A DNA stretch of 21,466 nt from a virus: the IMG/VR virus record IMGVR_UViG_3300027759_000493, positions 1-21,466 of that record; one strand, 5' to 3'. Within the stretch, counting starts at the first letter, position 1; each line of letters starts with the position of its first letter. Below are positions 6,747 through 13,930 of the stretch, one piece after another. A program made the translations under genes and the position numbers. Under the pieces are notes generated by a model, which made no database searches, was not told where the DNA came from, and worked only from the letters and a program-made list of their open reading frames with translations.

Positions 6747-8299
6747 TGTGTCCCCCCTTCAAGCGTTGTTACGCGTGCGTGTAAATCTTGAACAAGTGCA
6801 AGTATTCCTGGAACAACAAAACGATCATTCCAAGATTCAATTACGCCATCATTCTTATCTGCTGCAATTTCATAGGCTTGAGCAACCTCTTCAGCAATAA
6901 AGCCTGGCAATGGGGTGCCAGCACGATCATCTGCTGAATCTAGGTAATCTGCCTTGTAAGTAAATGCTCGAACAGGCAATGATAGCAATTTGTTTGGGTT
7001 AAGTTCAGGCACTGTACGAATATCAACAATATTTTCCTTATAGCGTTGGCTTGAGGCGGTGCTTCGGCGAGTAAGGCCGTTTGTTCCACTCATCCAGGTA
7101 TTTGCAGTATTTGTAGTAGTTGTTGAATCCTGATTGTAAAAAGCATCGAGAGAATAAAAAGCACCCTTTGCCTGAACACCAGTAGAGTTGCAAATTAAAT
7201 AAGTTGTTGAGTTATAGGCAATTTGAGCTGAACCTGATGTTACAAAAGCATTTGGGTAAGTTGTTGCCGCAGCATTAAAAGTAGCGCCGTAGTGCATAAC
7301 AATACCTGAAGTTGAGGTTGGACCAATCCAACCAACAGTGCTACTTGATTCAGTAAATGAAATAGCATTGCTTGAAGCTGAAATTGTAACTCTGCGAGCG
7401 CCTGAAGATGTACGCAATGTGAAGGCAGTAAGTGTGCCTGCCGTCAAGCGGTCAACTGTAATTGAATCTGCTGCAATTTCAGCAGCAGTAATAGTTTCTG
7501 AAGCAATTTCAGCAGCAGTAATTGTTGCACCGGCTATTTGATCTGCAGTAATTGTGGCTGCTGCAATATTGCCGGCGGTAATAGTTTCTGAAGCAATTTT
7601 AGCTCCTGTAATAGTTGCTGCTGCAATATTTACTGCCTCAATAGTTCCTGCTGCAATCTTTGTTCCTGCGATACTTGCAGCCTCAATACGATCAGCAGCA
7701 AGATAACCAGTTGTAATTTTTGCTGCATCTAAGGTAGCAATTACGGCATTTGTAAGCGCGTTTTTGTTCCATTGTGTTCCGTCAAATGTCCACTGATCAA
7801 GCACATTTGAGGCTGCACTTGTGCTTGCCATTTTCCACCAAAGATCACCGGCGGTATAACCAGTTGTGCCTGAAGCATCAGATGTTGAGCGTACAATCTT
7901 ATTCTTACCATTAGCAGTAGTTTGTGCTGCAGTTGCTGCAGTTGTTGCCTCTGCTGCTGCAGTTGTTGCTGCTGCTGCTGCAGTTGTTGCTGCTGCAATC
8001 GCGGTATCTTGAACAGACACCCAAGCGGTTCCAGTCCAATAATACTGCTTATTGCCATCATCAGTATCAAACCAAACATCACCTTCAACTAAAGCATAAA
8101 CAGAGCCATCAGGCGCACTTGCTTGGCGGTAGATGTGGTTTTTGCCATTAACGGCAGCCTCAATTGTATTGATTTCTGTTTGAAGTTCGCTTGCCTGCTC
8201 TGTAGTTACAGGATCATTTGCAGCAATAACTGAGGTAGTAGTCATTCCTGAAGTGGTTACAGTAATTGGTGTAATTGTTACTTGTGGGCAAAGTGGCAT
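6743..8299 (-). CDS. Tail spike/fibre with decapeptide repeats and C-terminal S74 chaperone
   Basis: This 518-residue protein has a short N-terminal part, then two related units (about residues 51-96 and 130-180), each opening NGKN and closing with an aromatic strand (WTGTAWVSV, FDGTQWNKN). An Ala/Thr-rich linker joins them (about 99-129). Residues 191-290 are ten exact 10-residue repeats of the form xxxxIxxxxI. The C-terminal 103 residues are an intramolecular chaperone auto-processing domain (peptidase S74). It begins SSQRYKENI, where S416 and K421 match the Ser-Lys dyad used for self-cleavage, and ends GFIAEEVA, WNDRFVVPGILALV and a heptad helix. The domain drives trimerisation and is then released. 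GGGGGAAT precedes the ATG. The previous gene's stop (TAG) runs into this ribosome site. Confidence 0.9.
   Translation of the reverse strand: MPLCPQVTITPITVTTSGMTTTSVIAANDPVTTEQASELQTEINTIEAAVNGKNHIYRQASAPDGSVYALVEGDVWFDTDDGNKQYYWTGTAWVSVQDTAIAAATTAAAAATTAAAEATTAATAAQTTANGKNKIVRSTSDASGTTGYTAGDLWWKMASTSAASNVLDQWTFDGTQWNKNALTNAVIATLDAAKITTGYLAADRIEAASIAGTKIAAGTIEAVNIAAATITGAKIASETITAGNIAAATITADQIAGATITAAEIASETITAAEIAADSITVDRLTAGTLTAFTLRTSSGARRVTISASSNAISFTESSSTVGWIGPTSTSGIVMHYGATFNAAATTYPNAFVTSGSAQIAYNSTTYLICNSTGVQAKGAFYSLDAFYNQDSTTTTNTANTWMSGTNGLTRRSTASSQRYKENIVDIRTVPELNPNKLLSLPVRAFTYKADYLDSADDRAGTPLPGFIAEEVAQAYEIAADKNDGVIESWNDRFVVPGILALVQDLHARVTTLEGGTQ
7430..7729 (-). repeat. Ten 30-nt coding repeats (decapeptide repeats of the spike)
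   Basis: Ten consecutive 10-residue units run without a gap, for example EAVNIAAATI, TGAKIASETI, TAGNIAAATI, TADQIAGATI and TAAEIASETI. Ile or Leu sits at positions 5 and 10 of each unit, so each holds two pentads with a hydrophobic fifth residue. The pattern resembles pentapeptide-repeat proteins, which fold as a four-sided beta-helix, so a slender rod segment is likely. The fold is inferred; the period is read directly. Confidence 0.8.
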
Positions 8300-8307
8300 T
8301 ATTCCCC

Positions 8308-9399
8308 CTAGAGTGAAATCGTGTAAGGATCAATAAGTGAGGTAAAGTAACTAACCCGCCAATTATCTGAAGTAATTGAGTGAGCCATACCTTCAACCAC
8401 GCAGTTAATTGAGATGCTACGGCCATCATAGGTAATACGCTTAACTGTAACTAAATCATTAAGTTCAGTTTCCAAGAAATCTGTAGCCAAAGCGCCAATA
8501 CCAATAGGGGTAAAATCAAGTTGCTCAACTAAAACTGCAGCATCTGCATCTTTTCGAGCTGCATAAAGTGAAAGATTTGTTGCAGCAGTAGATGTATTTG
8601 AAGGTGCATCCAACTTTTTAGACTTTAGGCCATAAGTTGTAACGCTTGCGCCATAGGTAGATGTGTATTGCAAAACACCTGGCCCACGATCAACAATCGC
8701 CTGGTTATACACATAATCAGTACCTGGATTTGTGATAATGCCATCATAACCAACGCTATAGGCATCACCTTGATCGCTAAAAAGCAATTGGGTAGGGCGT
8801 GAAAACTTATCTGCAAGGGGAACTAGGGTTGCAACGCCTGTACGGCTTACATAGAAACGGCCACCAACAACATTGGCGCACTGCTCAAGCATATCTAGGC
8901 AACTAATTCCTTGGCCTGTTTTCTTCATTACAGTAGTTCCCGTAAGGCTTCGAGCGCCGGCAGGCCACTGGGCAATGTCCAAAACTCTTGCTGCTCTTGA
9001 TGCTGCAGTTTCAGAATAAGCTGAAGTTGCTAAGGCAGGTGCAATTGTCTTTCCAAAAGTAGCAAGGCCATCCACAAAGGTAAGGGAAACAGTTGGGTAG
9101 ATTCCCTGGTTAACCATATTATCTTCAAGGTAGCCTGTGTAGATAACAGTGGAATTGCCACTGATTCTTACCTGCATACCGGCAATCAGAGTGTTATACC
9201 AGGGGCTACTTGTATTACTAGGATCAAAAGCGCCTGATTGGTTGTTAAGCACAACAGTGGCAGTGCCTGCATCAATGAACACATCCTGATACATACGGCC
9301 ACGGCGAATATCTACGCTAAGAATTAAATCTGCGCTTACATTTGTATAACTGCCATTAAGGCCAAAGGCAACTGTAAGGGTAGGTGCATTAGCAGGCAT
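8308..9399 (-). CDS. Minor tail protein of the tail tip
   Basis: This 363-residue protein has an N-terminal part (about 1-120) with VDIRRGRMYQDVFIDAGTA, LNNQSGAFDPSN, SPWYNTLIAGMQVRI and YTGYLED. That order of motifs (RGR, aGTa, N..G.fDP.N, sPw...l..G..v.i, ytGy) is typical of siphovirus tail-tip proteins coded directly after the tape measure. The middle carries VLDIAQWPAG and LDMLEQCANVVGGRFY, a helical insert seen in the same group, and the C-terminus is beta-rich. It likely combines the distal tail and tail-lysin-hub roles, since no separate distal tail gene is visible. The start overlaps the tape measure stop as TAATG. I see no peptidase or glycosidase motif. Confidence 0.8.
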   Translation of the reverse strand: MPANAPTLTVAFGLNGSYTNVSADLILSVDIRRGRMYQDVFIDAGTATVVLNNQSGAFDPSNTSSPWYNTLIAGMQVRISGNSTVIYTGYLEDNMVNQGIYPTVSLTFVDGLATFGKTIAPALATSAYSETAASRAARVLDIAQWPAGARSLTGTTVMKKTGQGISCLDMLEQCANVVGGRFYVSRTGVATLVPLADKFSRPTQLLFSDQGDAYSVGYDGIITNPGTDYVYNQAIVDRGPGVLQYTSTYGASVTTYGLKSKKLDAPSNTSTAATNLSLYAARKDADAAVLVEQLDFTPIGIGALATDFLETELNDLVTVKRITYDGRSISINCVVEGMAHSITSDNWRVSYFTSLIDPYTISL

Positions 9400-10964
9400 T
9401 ACAACACCGCGTAACCACTACCGCCACGCCGGCGATAGATAACCTCAAGACCATTCTTAATTCCTGCCACTAAATCACCCTGGGAAACAACTGATCCTGC
9501 AACATTCACTGTTATGTTCCCCCCATTCATTGTGGTGTTTCCTGCAATATTTCCGTGGCCTGCAGATGCAGCAAGGGAAATTGTAGGGCTTGAAATGCCA
9601 AGTTTCTGTTGCTTCAACTGATTCTTGCGAATAGCCTCAAGAGTAATGGGATCTGTTTCCTTCAATCCCTTTAGGCCGAACTTATTTTGAAGTTTAAGCA
9701 ATAGAGCAGTAGCTTTTGCTGCATTATCTGTTGCCCCAGTAAGTCCATTAGTGGCACCAGTCATTCCCTCAATGCCCTTAGTGTAATCATCTGCCGTTGC
9801 AGAAAATCCCTTGGCGTTAAAGTCAAACTTGCCTAACGAATCTGCAGCCTTATCTGAATCTTTATTGAACTTATTAGCCGCAACACCGATTCCAACCAAA
9901 GCAACGGCAAATGCAGCAGCGCCTGTAGCAGCAGAAATACCACCAGTTGCAAGAGCAGTTGCAGCAGCAGATGCAAGAGATACTGTACGCAAAGCCTTCA
10001 TCACCTTGATAATCGCCATAACGCCAGTGATTAATGCTTGAGTAGCAGCAGCAACCTTGGCACCAAAAAATGCAGCAACAATGATTGCACCAAGTGTTGC
10101 AAAAACTTTAATATTTTTAGCAACAAAACTAAACATATCGTACATTAATTTTGCAAAGGCAATACCATATTGAATTGAAACTTTAAATCCTGCAGCAATT
10201 TTATCGCCATTCTCATCTACGAATTTCTGAATTGCAGGAATTGCCTTAGTAATGATGAGATCAGCAAAAGCCTTAACCTGAGGCAGTAACTTGTAGCCAA
10301 GAGATTCTGAAGCCTCACCAAAAGCTAGTTTAATTCTTTCCATTTGGCCGGCAAAAGTGTTGGCTGCTGCTGCTGCCGCACCCTTAGTTTCGCCTGAGAT
10401 TTCCTTTAACGCCTTAGCAAAATCCTTAGATTTAACTGTTGCTGCTGAAATTTGTGGGAACAACTTTTTGAGCGCACCGATATTGCCACCATAGGCTTTT
10501 GCAACTAGAGCAGATGCCTGCTCCACATCAATATTTCGTGCTGCTGCAATATCTAAAGAAACGCCCATTAAAGTTTGAGCCTTAGTAACGCTTCCAGTTA
10601 CTGCTGCAAGTCGAGCCAAGGCCGGCCTCAATTGATCATCGGCAACGCCAAATTCTGACTGCATTTGAGTTATGTAGGTTTCAGTGGCTGCAATTGCGGC
10701 ATCTGTTGCACCAACAGTATTACGCAAAGAATTTGCAAGTAATGCCTGAGATTTTTGATCCTCTGTTGCTGCCTTTACTGCATCAAATCCAACCTTTACC
10801 GCAAAGGCACCTGCTGCAAGTGCTGCTATTCCAAAACTCTTGGCTGCCTTATTTGCAAAATCGCCAAACTTTTTTTCCATTTTGGAAATGTCTTTGGTTG
10901 CTTGCTTTGTGCCTTTGTCTGAATACTCGGTGAGAATTCGAGCGACAATTGAGCCAACTGCCAT
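9399..10964 (-). CDS. Tape measure protein
   Basis: This 521-residue, Ala- and Lys-rich protein is mostly helical. It opens with a charged helix (KGTKQATKDISKMEKKFGDF) and an Ala-rich hydrophobic helix. The region around residues 80-240 (NTVGATDAAI, MGVSLDIAAARNID, YGGNIGALKKLFP, FAGQMERIKLAFGEASE) matches the conserved N-terminal part of siphovirus tape measure proteins. Hydrophobic segments follow at about 275-300 (IKVFATLGAIIVAAFFGAK) and 345-365 (TGAAAFAVALVGIGVAANKF), as expected for a protein that enters the host membrane during DNA delivery. Length sets tail length; by the usual rule of about 0.15 nm per residue this is a short tail of under 100 nm. TAA and ATG are separated from the upstream gene by 2 nt. 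No peptidase or transglycosylase domain is visible. Confidence 0.9.
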   Translation of the reverse strand: MAVGSIVARILTEYSDKGTKQATKDISKMEKKFGDFANKAAKSFGIAALAAGAFAVKVGFDAVKAATEDQKSQALLANSLRNTVGATDAAIAATETYITQMQSEFGVADDQLRPALARLAAVTGSVTKAQTLMGVSLDIAAARNIDVEQASALVAKAYGGNIGALKKLFPQISAATVKSKDFAKALKEISGETKGAAAAAANTFAGQMERIKLAFGEASESLGYKLLPQVKAFADLIITKAIPAIQKFVDENGDKIAAGFKVSIQYGIAFAKLMYDMFSFVAKNIKVFATLGAIIVAAFFGAKVAAATQALITGVMAIIKVMKALRTVSLASAAATALATGGISAATGAAAFAVALVGIGVAANKFNKDSDKAADSLGKFDFNAKGFSATADDYTKGIEGMTGATNGLTGATDNAAKATALLLKLQNKFGLKGLKETDPITLEAIRKNQLKQQKLGISSPTISLAASAGHGNIAGNTTMNGGNITVNVAGSVVSQGDLVAGIKNGLEVIYRRRGGSGYAVL

Positions 10965-10966
10965 TT

Positions 10967-11521
10967 TTAAACTCGCTCTCTATTCAAGTGTTTTTGTAAT
11001 TCAGCTTTGGCCTCTTCAAGCGCCTTTGCCACATTTTGTTGAATTCTTGCTTTATCTTTATCAACTACACGCCAAACTACACGCGATGCAGCACCAAATC
11101 TGTTTCCTAAAGTACGCAGAAATTGTGCGCTACTGCCACCACCGGTTCCACTTTTGGTTTTACGGCCTGCTACTTCAAAGATAGATCCTGCTGCAGACTT
11201 ATTAAGCAACGCACCGGCGCTTGTTGTGTAATCGCCTCGAACCTTCCCCTTAGCCTTAGTTTTTGTAATCTTTGATTGAATCTCTGCAGCGTTCCAGCCT
11301 GGCCAACCTGCGCCACCGCGAGTACGCCCCTTAGTAGCATCTGCCTTGCGCCATCCACTCATAGGTGGATCCTCGCTAATCAAACCTTTGGCATCACGCT
11401 CTGCGCCTGAAAGTTCGCTATTAATAACTTTGTTGAAACGCTTAACTGCATCTTTATCAAAATCTTTTAATGCAGTAAGCGTTTCTTTAACGCCGTTAAG
11501 AATAACTACTTCATCAGCCAT
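10967..11521 (-). CDS. HK97-gp10-like tail component (tentative)
   Basis: This 184-residue basic protein begins MADEVVILNGVKETLTALKDF, continues with a helical region (KDAVKRFNKVINSEL..AERDAKGLI), a Gly/Lys-rich middle (KGRTRGGAGWPGWN), then FEVAGRKTK, FLRTLGNRFGAASRVVWR and a long C-terminal charged helix. Helical N-terminus, basic loop and C-terminal helix resemble HK97 gp10-like neck or tail components, but their usual place is before the tail tube genes, not between the tail assembly chaperone and the tape measure as here. It may instead be a tail initiation or chaperone factor. The start overlaps the end of the frameshifted chaperone extension by 8 nt (ATGGCTGA). The family call is weak; coding status is firm. 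Confidence 0.5.
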   Translation of the reverse strand: MADEVVILNGVKETLTALKDFDKDAVKRFNKVINSELSGAERDAKGLISEDPPMSGWRKADATKGRTRGGAGWPGWNAAEIQSKITKTKAKGKVRGDYTTSAGALLNKSAAGSIFEVAGRKTKSGTGGGSSAQFLRTLGNRFGAASRVVWRVVDKDKARIQQNVAKALEEAKAELQKHLNRERV

Positions 11522-11666
11522 TTGATTTAGCTCGCTCTTTCATATAAATCGTGATTGCTTCAAGAATCCCTGGTGGGGCATCAAGCAAATCTATGGGAGA
11601 GATTCCGGTTTCCACCGAAATAGCCGCTACTGTGTAAGTTAGGCTATTTCGGTGGATCCGAAAGAA
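11514..11666 (-). CDS. Tail assembly chaperone, -1 frame extension (T-like part)
   Basis: This open frame of 50 codons has no ATG and no ribosome site; it is reached from the upstream chaperone gene by a -1 shift. It reads RIHRNSLTYTVAAISVE, then TGISPIDLLDAPPGILEA and ITIYMKERAKSNG. The TGISPxxLLxxPPGxLEA followed by an amphipathic helix is the pattern of the T or GT half of siphovirus tail assembly chaperones. Two in-frame TGA codons (11667-11672) close the frame on the 5' side, so the shift must occur between about 11640 and 11666. The fused product would end at 11514 and bind tape measure and tail tube subunits, as lambda gpGT does. Confidence 0.8.
   Translation of the reverse strand, partial: FFRIHRNSLTYTVAAISVETGISPIDLLDAPPGILEAITIYMKERAKSNG
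11611..11656 (-). promoter_or_regulatory. Stem-loop downstream of the frameshift site
   Basis: Arms 11642-11656 and 11611-11625 are perfectly complementary over 15 bp (minus strand TCCACCGAAATAGCC and GGCTATTTCGGTGGA) with a 16-nt loop. The zero-frame stop TAA sits at the start of the loop. The stem starts 3 nt after the candidate slip codons TCT-TTC (11660-11665). A strong stem here is expected to slow the ribosome and promote the -1 shift. The 3-nt spacer is shorter than the usual 5-9 nt and the heptamer T-TCT-TTC is not canonical, so the exact slip site is uncertain; re-pairing of the Phe tRNA from TTC to TTT is the best option. Confidence 0.75.
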
Positions 11667-11917
11667 TCATCAGCATCCAATTCGGCGCTAACAATCGTAT
11701 CTAAAAACTCTGGCCCCCACGGCTTAACAATAATGCCGGCGGTTTGCATAGATTTCCAAGCAAGCCAATAGATATGTTCAATCTTTTGCTCTTCTCCAAG
11801 CAACTTAGGCATACCTTTGCCGTACTGTTGCTCAAATCCAACAATAACGCGTGGGGTTAACTTGTAAGTTGCCTCAACGCCATCTGTTGTTTTTACCTTG
11901 ATTGCTAATCCATCCAT
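11639..11917 (-). CDS. Tail assembly chaperone, zero-frame product (G-like)
   Basis: This 92-residue protein (start MDGLAIKVKTTDGVEATYK) continues LTPRVIVGFEQQYGKGMPKL, with IYWLAWKSM and then an acidic tail ending before TAA. The order of a small beta domain, FEQxYG and a WLAW helix is that of the G half of siphovirus tail assembly chaperones, which coat the tape measure protein before tail tube assembly. Position between the tail tube and tape measure genes is diagnostic. GGGGGAAAAG before the ATG marks a strong ribosome site. The -1 frame downstream is an open extension of 50 codons that completes the typical T half, so most ribosomes should make this short form and some a longer fusion. 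Confidence 0.88.
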   Translation of the reverse strand: MDGLAIKVKTTDGVEATYKLTPRVIVGFEQQYGKGMPKLLGEEQKIEHIYWLAWKSMQTAGIIVKPWGPEFLDTIVSAELDADDSFGSTEIA

Positions 11918-11935
11918 CTTTTCCCCCTTGTTGTA

Positions 11936-12325
11936 TTAGGATTTTGTGATTGTACCACTTATAGGCCAAGTAACAGATGCAGTTGCAAGTTCGCCAACTG
12001 CTCCATTAAGAGGTGTCCACTCTGAAACCAACGCTGAAAAACTGTATGCAGGTGTTTGGCCTGCTACTGGGCGAACTGTAATTGAAACTGCAGTTCCTAG
12101 TGTTGGGTAAATTGTTGCTTCAAGTGCGCTTGCTGCGTAATCCTGGTTAAATTCAAATGAAACAGAATTATCTGCTAGGCCAGCAACTCTTGTACGGGCA
12201 GTGTTGCCAAACGCAGTGGTTTCAACAACATCATAAGTAGATCCCAAAGTTACGCTTGTTACATAACTTGAAATATCTGTTGTACCAAATGTAACTGCAA
12301 CATTTGTTAATACAATACGGGCCAT
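11936..12325 (-). CDS. Major tail tube protein, paralog 2
   Basis: This 129-residue protein opens MARIVLTNVAVTFGTTDIS and contains VETTAFGNTARTRVAGLADN and SFEFNQDYAAS, ending in SALVSEWTPLNG...VTWPISG. These are the features of a short siphovirus tail tube subunit with the lambda gpV-like N-terminal fold and no Ig-like C-terminal domain. It lies directly after a paralog of 139 residues with no gap (TAAATG), and the two share a TTAFGxxARTRVxGLADNSV core and the same C-terminal region. One copy may form the tube and the other a tube end or initiator, or they may mix. AAGGCGG in the end of the preceding gene can serve as ribosome site. Confidence 0.85.
   Translation of the reverse strand: MARIVLTNVAVTFGTTDISSYVTSVTLGSTYDVVETTAFGNTARTRVAGLADNSVSFEFNQDYAASALEATIYPTLGTAVSITVRPVAGQTPAYSFSALVSEWTPLNGAVGELATASVTWPISGTITKS
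11964..12028 (-). repeat. Direct repeat copy A in tail tube paralog 2 (65 nt)
   Basis: This 65-nt block matches 12360-12424 with one difference (A here, G there on the plus strand, at the 18th base). The difference is synonymous (Thr ACT against ACC). It codes for the C-terminal VSEWTPLNGAVGELATASVT segment of the tail tube protein. Confidence 0.9.
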
Positions 12326-12745
12326 TTATGAAACCGCCTTTGTGATATTGCCTGAGATTGGCCAAGTAACAGATGCGGTTGCAAGTTCGCCAACTGCTCC
12401 ATTAAGAGGTGTCCACTCTGAAACTAATGCTGAAAATGTGTATGAAGGGTTATCTGCAGCAGTTGTAGCGCCATTTGGCTTTACAACAACAGTTGTTACT
12501 GTTCCAACAAGTGATGAGCCTGCTGCGTTGATAGTTGCTTCAACTGAACTTGCTGCATAATCCTGATGAAATTCAAGAGCAACTGAATTATCTGCAAGGC
12601 CACCAACGCGTGTGCGAGCTGATGAACCAAATGCAGTTGTTTCAATAACATCATCAGTTGTTGTTAGGGTAACACTGCCAATGTGATCAGAAAGGTTAAC
12701 CCCATTAATTGTGATATACGCGTTTGTTAGGACTAAGCGGGCCAT
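12326..12745 (-). CDS. Major tail tube protein, paralog 1
   Basis: This 139-residue protein (start MARLVLTNAYITINGVNLSD) has TTAFGSSARTRVGGLADN, LEFHQDYAASSVEATI and the shared C-terminal VSEWTPLNG...TWPISG. It is the transcriptionally first of two tandem tail tube paralogs; it differs by a longer loop in the second half (about residues 78-100, GSSLVGTVTTVVVKPNGATT). The start overlaps the upstream stop as TAATG. Such short tail proteins polymerise as hexameric rings around the tape measure. Tandem duplication of the tube gene is not the usual state for siphoviruses. The copies differ at many synonymous sites except in one block near the C-terminus. Both copies have intact frames and intact key motifs. 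Confidence 0.87.
   Translation of the reverse strand: MARLVLTNAYITINGVNLSDHIGSVTLTTTDDVIETTAFGSSARTRVGGLADNSVALEFHQDYAASSVEATINAAGSSLVGTVTTVVVKPNGATTAADNPSYTFSALVSEWTPLNGAVGELATASVTWPISGNITKAVS
12360..12424 (-). repeat. Direct repeat copy B in tail tube paralog 1 (65 nt)
   Basis: Partner of the block at 11964-12028, 64 of 65 positions identical. On both sides of the block the two genes diverge, including at synonymous third positions. Confidence 0.9.
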
Positions 12746-12915
12746 TATTTAGTTTCCTCTACTGTTGCTAGTTTGATTGATGCTTTTGCATCCTTGAGAT
12801 GCTCGCCTGCAATCAGGGCTTCAATGTTCAAGCCTGATTCAAGCAATTCTTTTTCGGTGATTGAATCACCCTTTGCTTTGCCTTCAAAGTTATCTGAAGT
12901 AATTGTGTAGCTCAT
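12745..12915 (-). CDS. Small protein before the tail tube genes, 56 aa
   Basis: I start this at ATG 12915, because GGGAG lies about 5 nt upstream in the short gap after the tail terminator; an alternative upstream in-frame start would run into that gene and lacks such a site. The 56 residues read MSYTITSDNFEGKAKGDSIT, then EKELLESGLNIEALIAGEHL and a Lys-rich tail. The KGDxITEKELLxxGLNIEALIxxGHL-like pattern occurs in small phage proteins coded near neck and tube genes, and looks like a small helical domain. I know no assigned function. Its stop overlaps the tail tube start as TAATG, implying coupled production, which hints at a tube assembly or neck role. Confidence 0.7.
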   Translation of the reverse strand: MSYTITSDNFEGKAKGDSITEKELLESGLNIEALIAGEHLKDAKASIKLATVEETK

Positions 12916-12923
12916 TTTTCTCC

Positions 12924-13322
12924 CTATCCCCAAATTGTAATGCGGTAACGATATGAAAGGAATTCAATATCACCTGATGCGTAACTACCTGCCTCGGCTG
13001 AAGTAACCCGCAAGGTATTGCAGGCACCGCCAAGTGTTCGATCCGATTCAATCGCTTGCTTGATTGAGTAATCCCCTGAACCTGCCAGGTACTTATCAAG
13101 TTCATTTTGGCCAGTGCGCTCGCTGAGTCGCTGAACCAAAACTATTACATCCAGGTTTGCCTGATCCAAGCCACGGGCGTTGTTCAGGTCAAAAGTAAAA
13201 TCCAACTGGCCAACAATGGCTGCAGGGGCAACTGCCGGTGAAGGTATGAGTTCATACACTCTAAGCCCCTTAATAGCCTCTAGATTGGCTTTTAAGCCGT
13301 TTCTAACCTCGCTAGGTATCAT
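12924..13322 (-). CDS. Tail terminator / tail completion protein
   Basis: This 132-residue protein opens MIPSEVRNGLKANLEAIKGL, followed by RVYELIPSPAVAPAAIVG, a FTFDLNNARGLDQANLDVIVLV strand pair, DKYLAGSGDYSIKQAIE and FLSYRYRITIWG. The helix then 'vYe.iP....P.aiVg' start and the L-D-Y-L-x-G-S-I-K-x-A-I-E middle are characteristic of lambda gpU-like tail terminator proteins, which cap the tube and join it to the head. It lies between the connector and the tail tube genes, where terminators usually sit. The start overlaps the connector stop as TAATG. Family assignment is from motif pattern, fairly sure. Confidence 0.78.
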   Translation of the reverse strand: MIPSEVRNGLKANLEAIKGLRVYELIPSPAVAPAAIVGQLDFTFDLNNARGLDQANLDVIVLVQRLSERTGQNELDKYLAGSGDYSIKQAIESDRTLGGACNTLRVTSAEAGSYASGDIEFLSYRYRITIWG

Positions 13323-13930
13323 TACTTAGCCAAGCCATTGTTACGGCGCATAGGGCGCAGCAAAGCCTCAACATCGGCATCTAGCTTTGCAGCCAAGCGC
13401 ACTGTTCCAATATCAGTTGAACCGGCAATCCCAAATGGTGATTGGTTACGCAGGAACAGGCGGGAAGCCTGAATTTTAGCGGCAGTTTTTACCTCAAAAG
13501 GAACACTAGACCATCCAAAAATACCCTTAACGCGTACAGATTGTGGCAAGTAGGCAGGGAAAACATAGGAACCTACGGCAAGGATGCGGGTTAATGGCCA
13601 ACCGCGTGAAGGATTATTGACCGGTTCAACCATTCGATCTGATGCAGTCCATACAGTTGAGTAAGTCAAATCAAAATTATCATCTGTTGCAATCTCGCTG
13701 ATGCTCACAAAATCATCTGTAGGCAATACATAAAAGTTTTGAGGTGAGTAATATCGTGTTGCAGGGGCTTCAACTGTTCCATCTGTATAAAAGAAACGGC
13801 CACAATAATCATCAATTTGGCGGCTTGCGGTGGCAATAGCCATTTCAATACTAGCGTTTTCCATTGAATCTTCAATGTTCAAAGCTGATTTCACATCATT
13901 AAGCGTTGTGTAGCCGTTAGTGATTGCCAC
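13322..13930 (-). CDS. Head-tail connector protein (HK97 gp6-like)
   Basis: This 202-residue protein begins MAITNGYTTLNDVKSALNI, then MEMAIATASRQIDDYCGRFFY-type text (here SIEMAIATASRQIDDYCGR), beta-rich middle (YYSPQNFYVLPTDDFVSISE) and a C-terminal helix (PFEVKTAAKIQASRLFLRNQ). The start T-L-x-D-V-K-x-A-L, the helix ending IDDYCGRxF and the C-terminal AxxIQASRLFLR helix are typical for adaptor proteins that attach under the portal ring. I start at GTG 13930, as no ATG lies nearby in frame; GAGAATAAAGC before it is a weak ribosome site. It overlaps the preceding 41-codon gene by 14 nt, which may supply coupling. C-terminal RRNNGLAK is basic. Confidence 0.82.
   Translation of the reverse strand: MAITNGYTTLNDVKSALNIEDSMENASIEMAIATASRQIDDYCGRFFYTDGTVEAPATRYYSPQNFYVLPTDDFVSISEIATDDNFDLTYSTVWTASDRMVEPVNNPSRGWPLTRILAVGSYVFPAYLPQSVRVKGIFGWSSVPFEVKTAAKIQASRLFLRNQSPFGIAGSTDIGTVRLAAKLDADVEALLRPMRRNNGLAK

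Noticed and set aside
11639-11670. Canonical X-XXY-YYZ slippery heptamer in the chaperone
   Set aside because: None is present in the permitted window; only an imperfect T-TCT-TTC site, so the exact slip position is left open.
12916-12933. Upstream start of the 56-residue protein at 12933
   Set aside because: GGGAG just before ATG 12915 is a better site, and the extension would overlap the terminator gene end.
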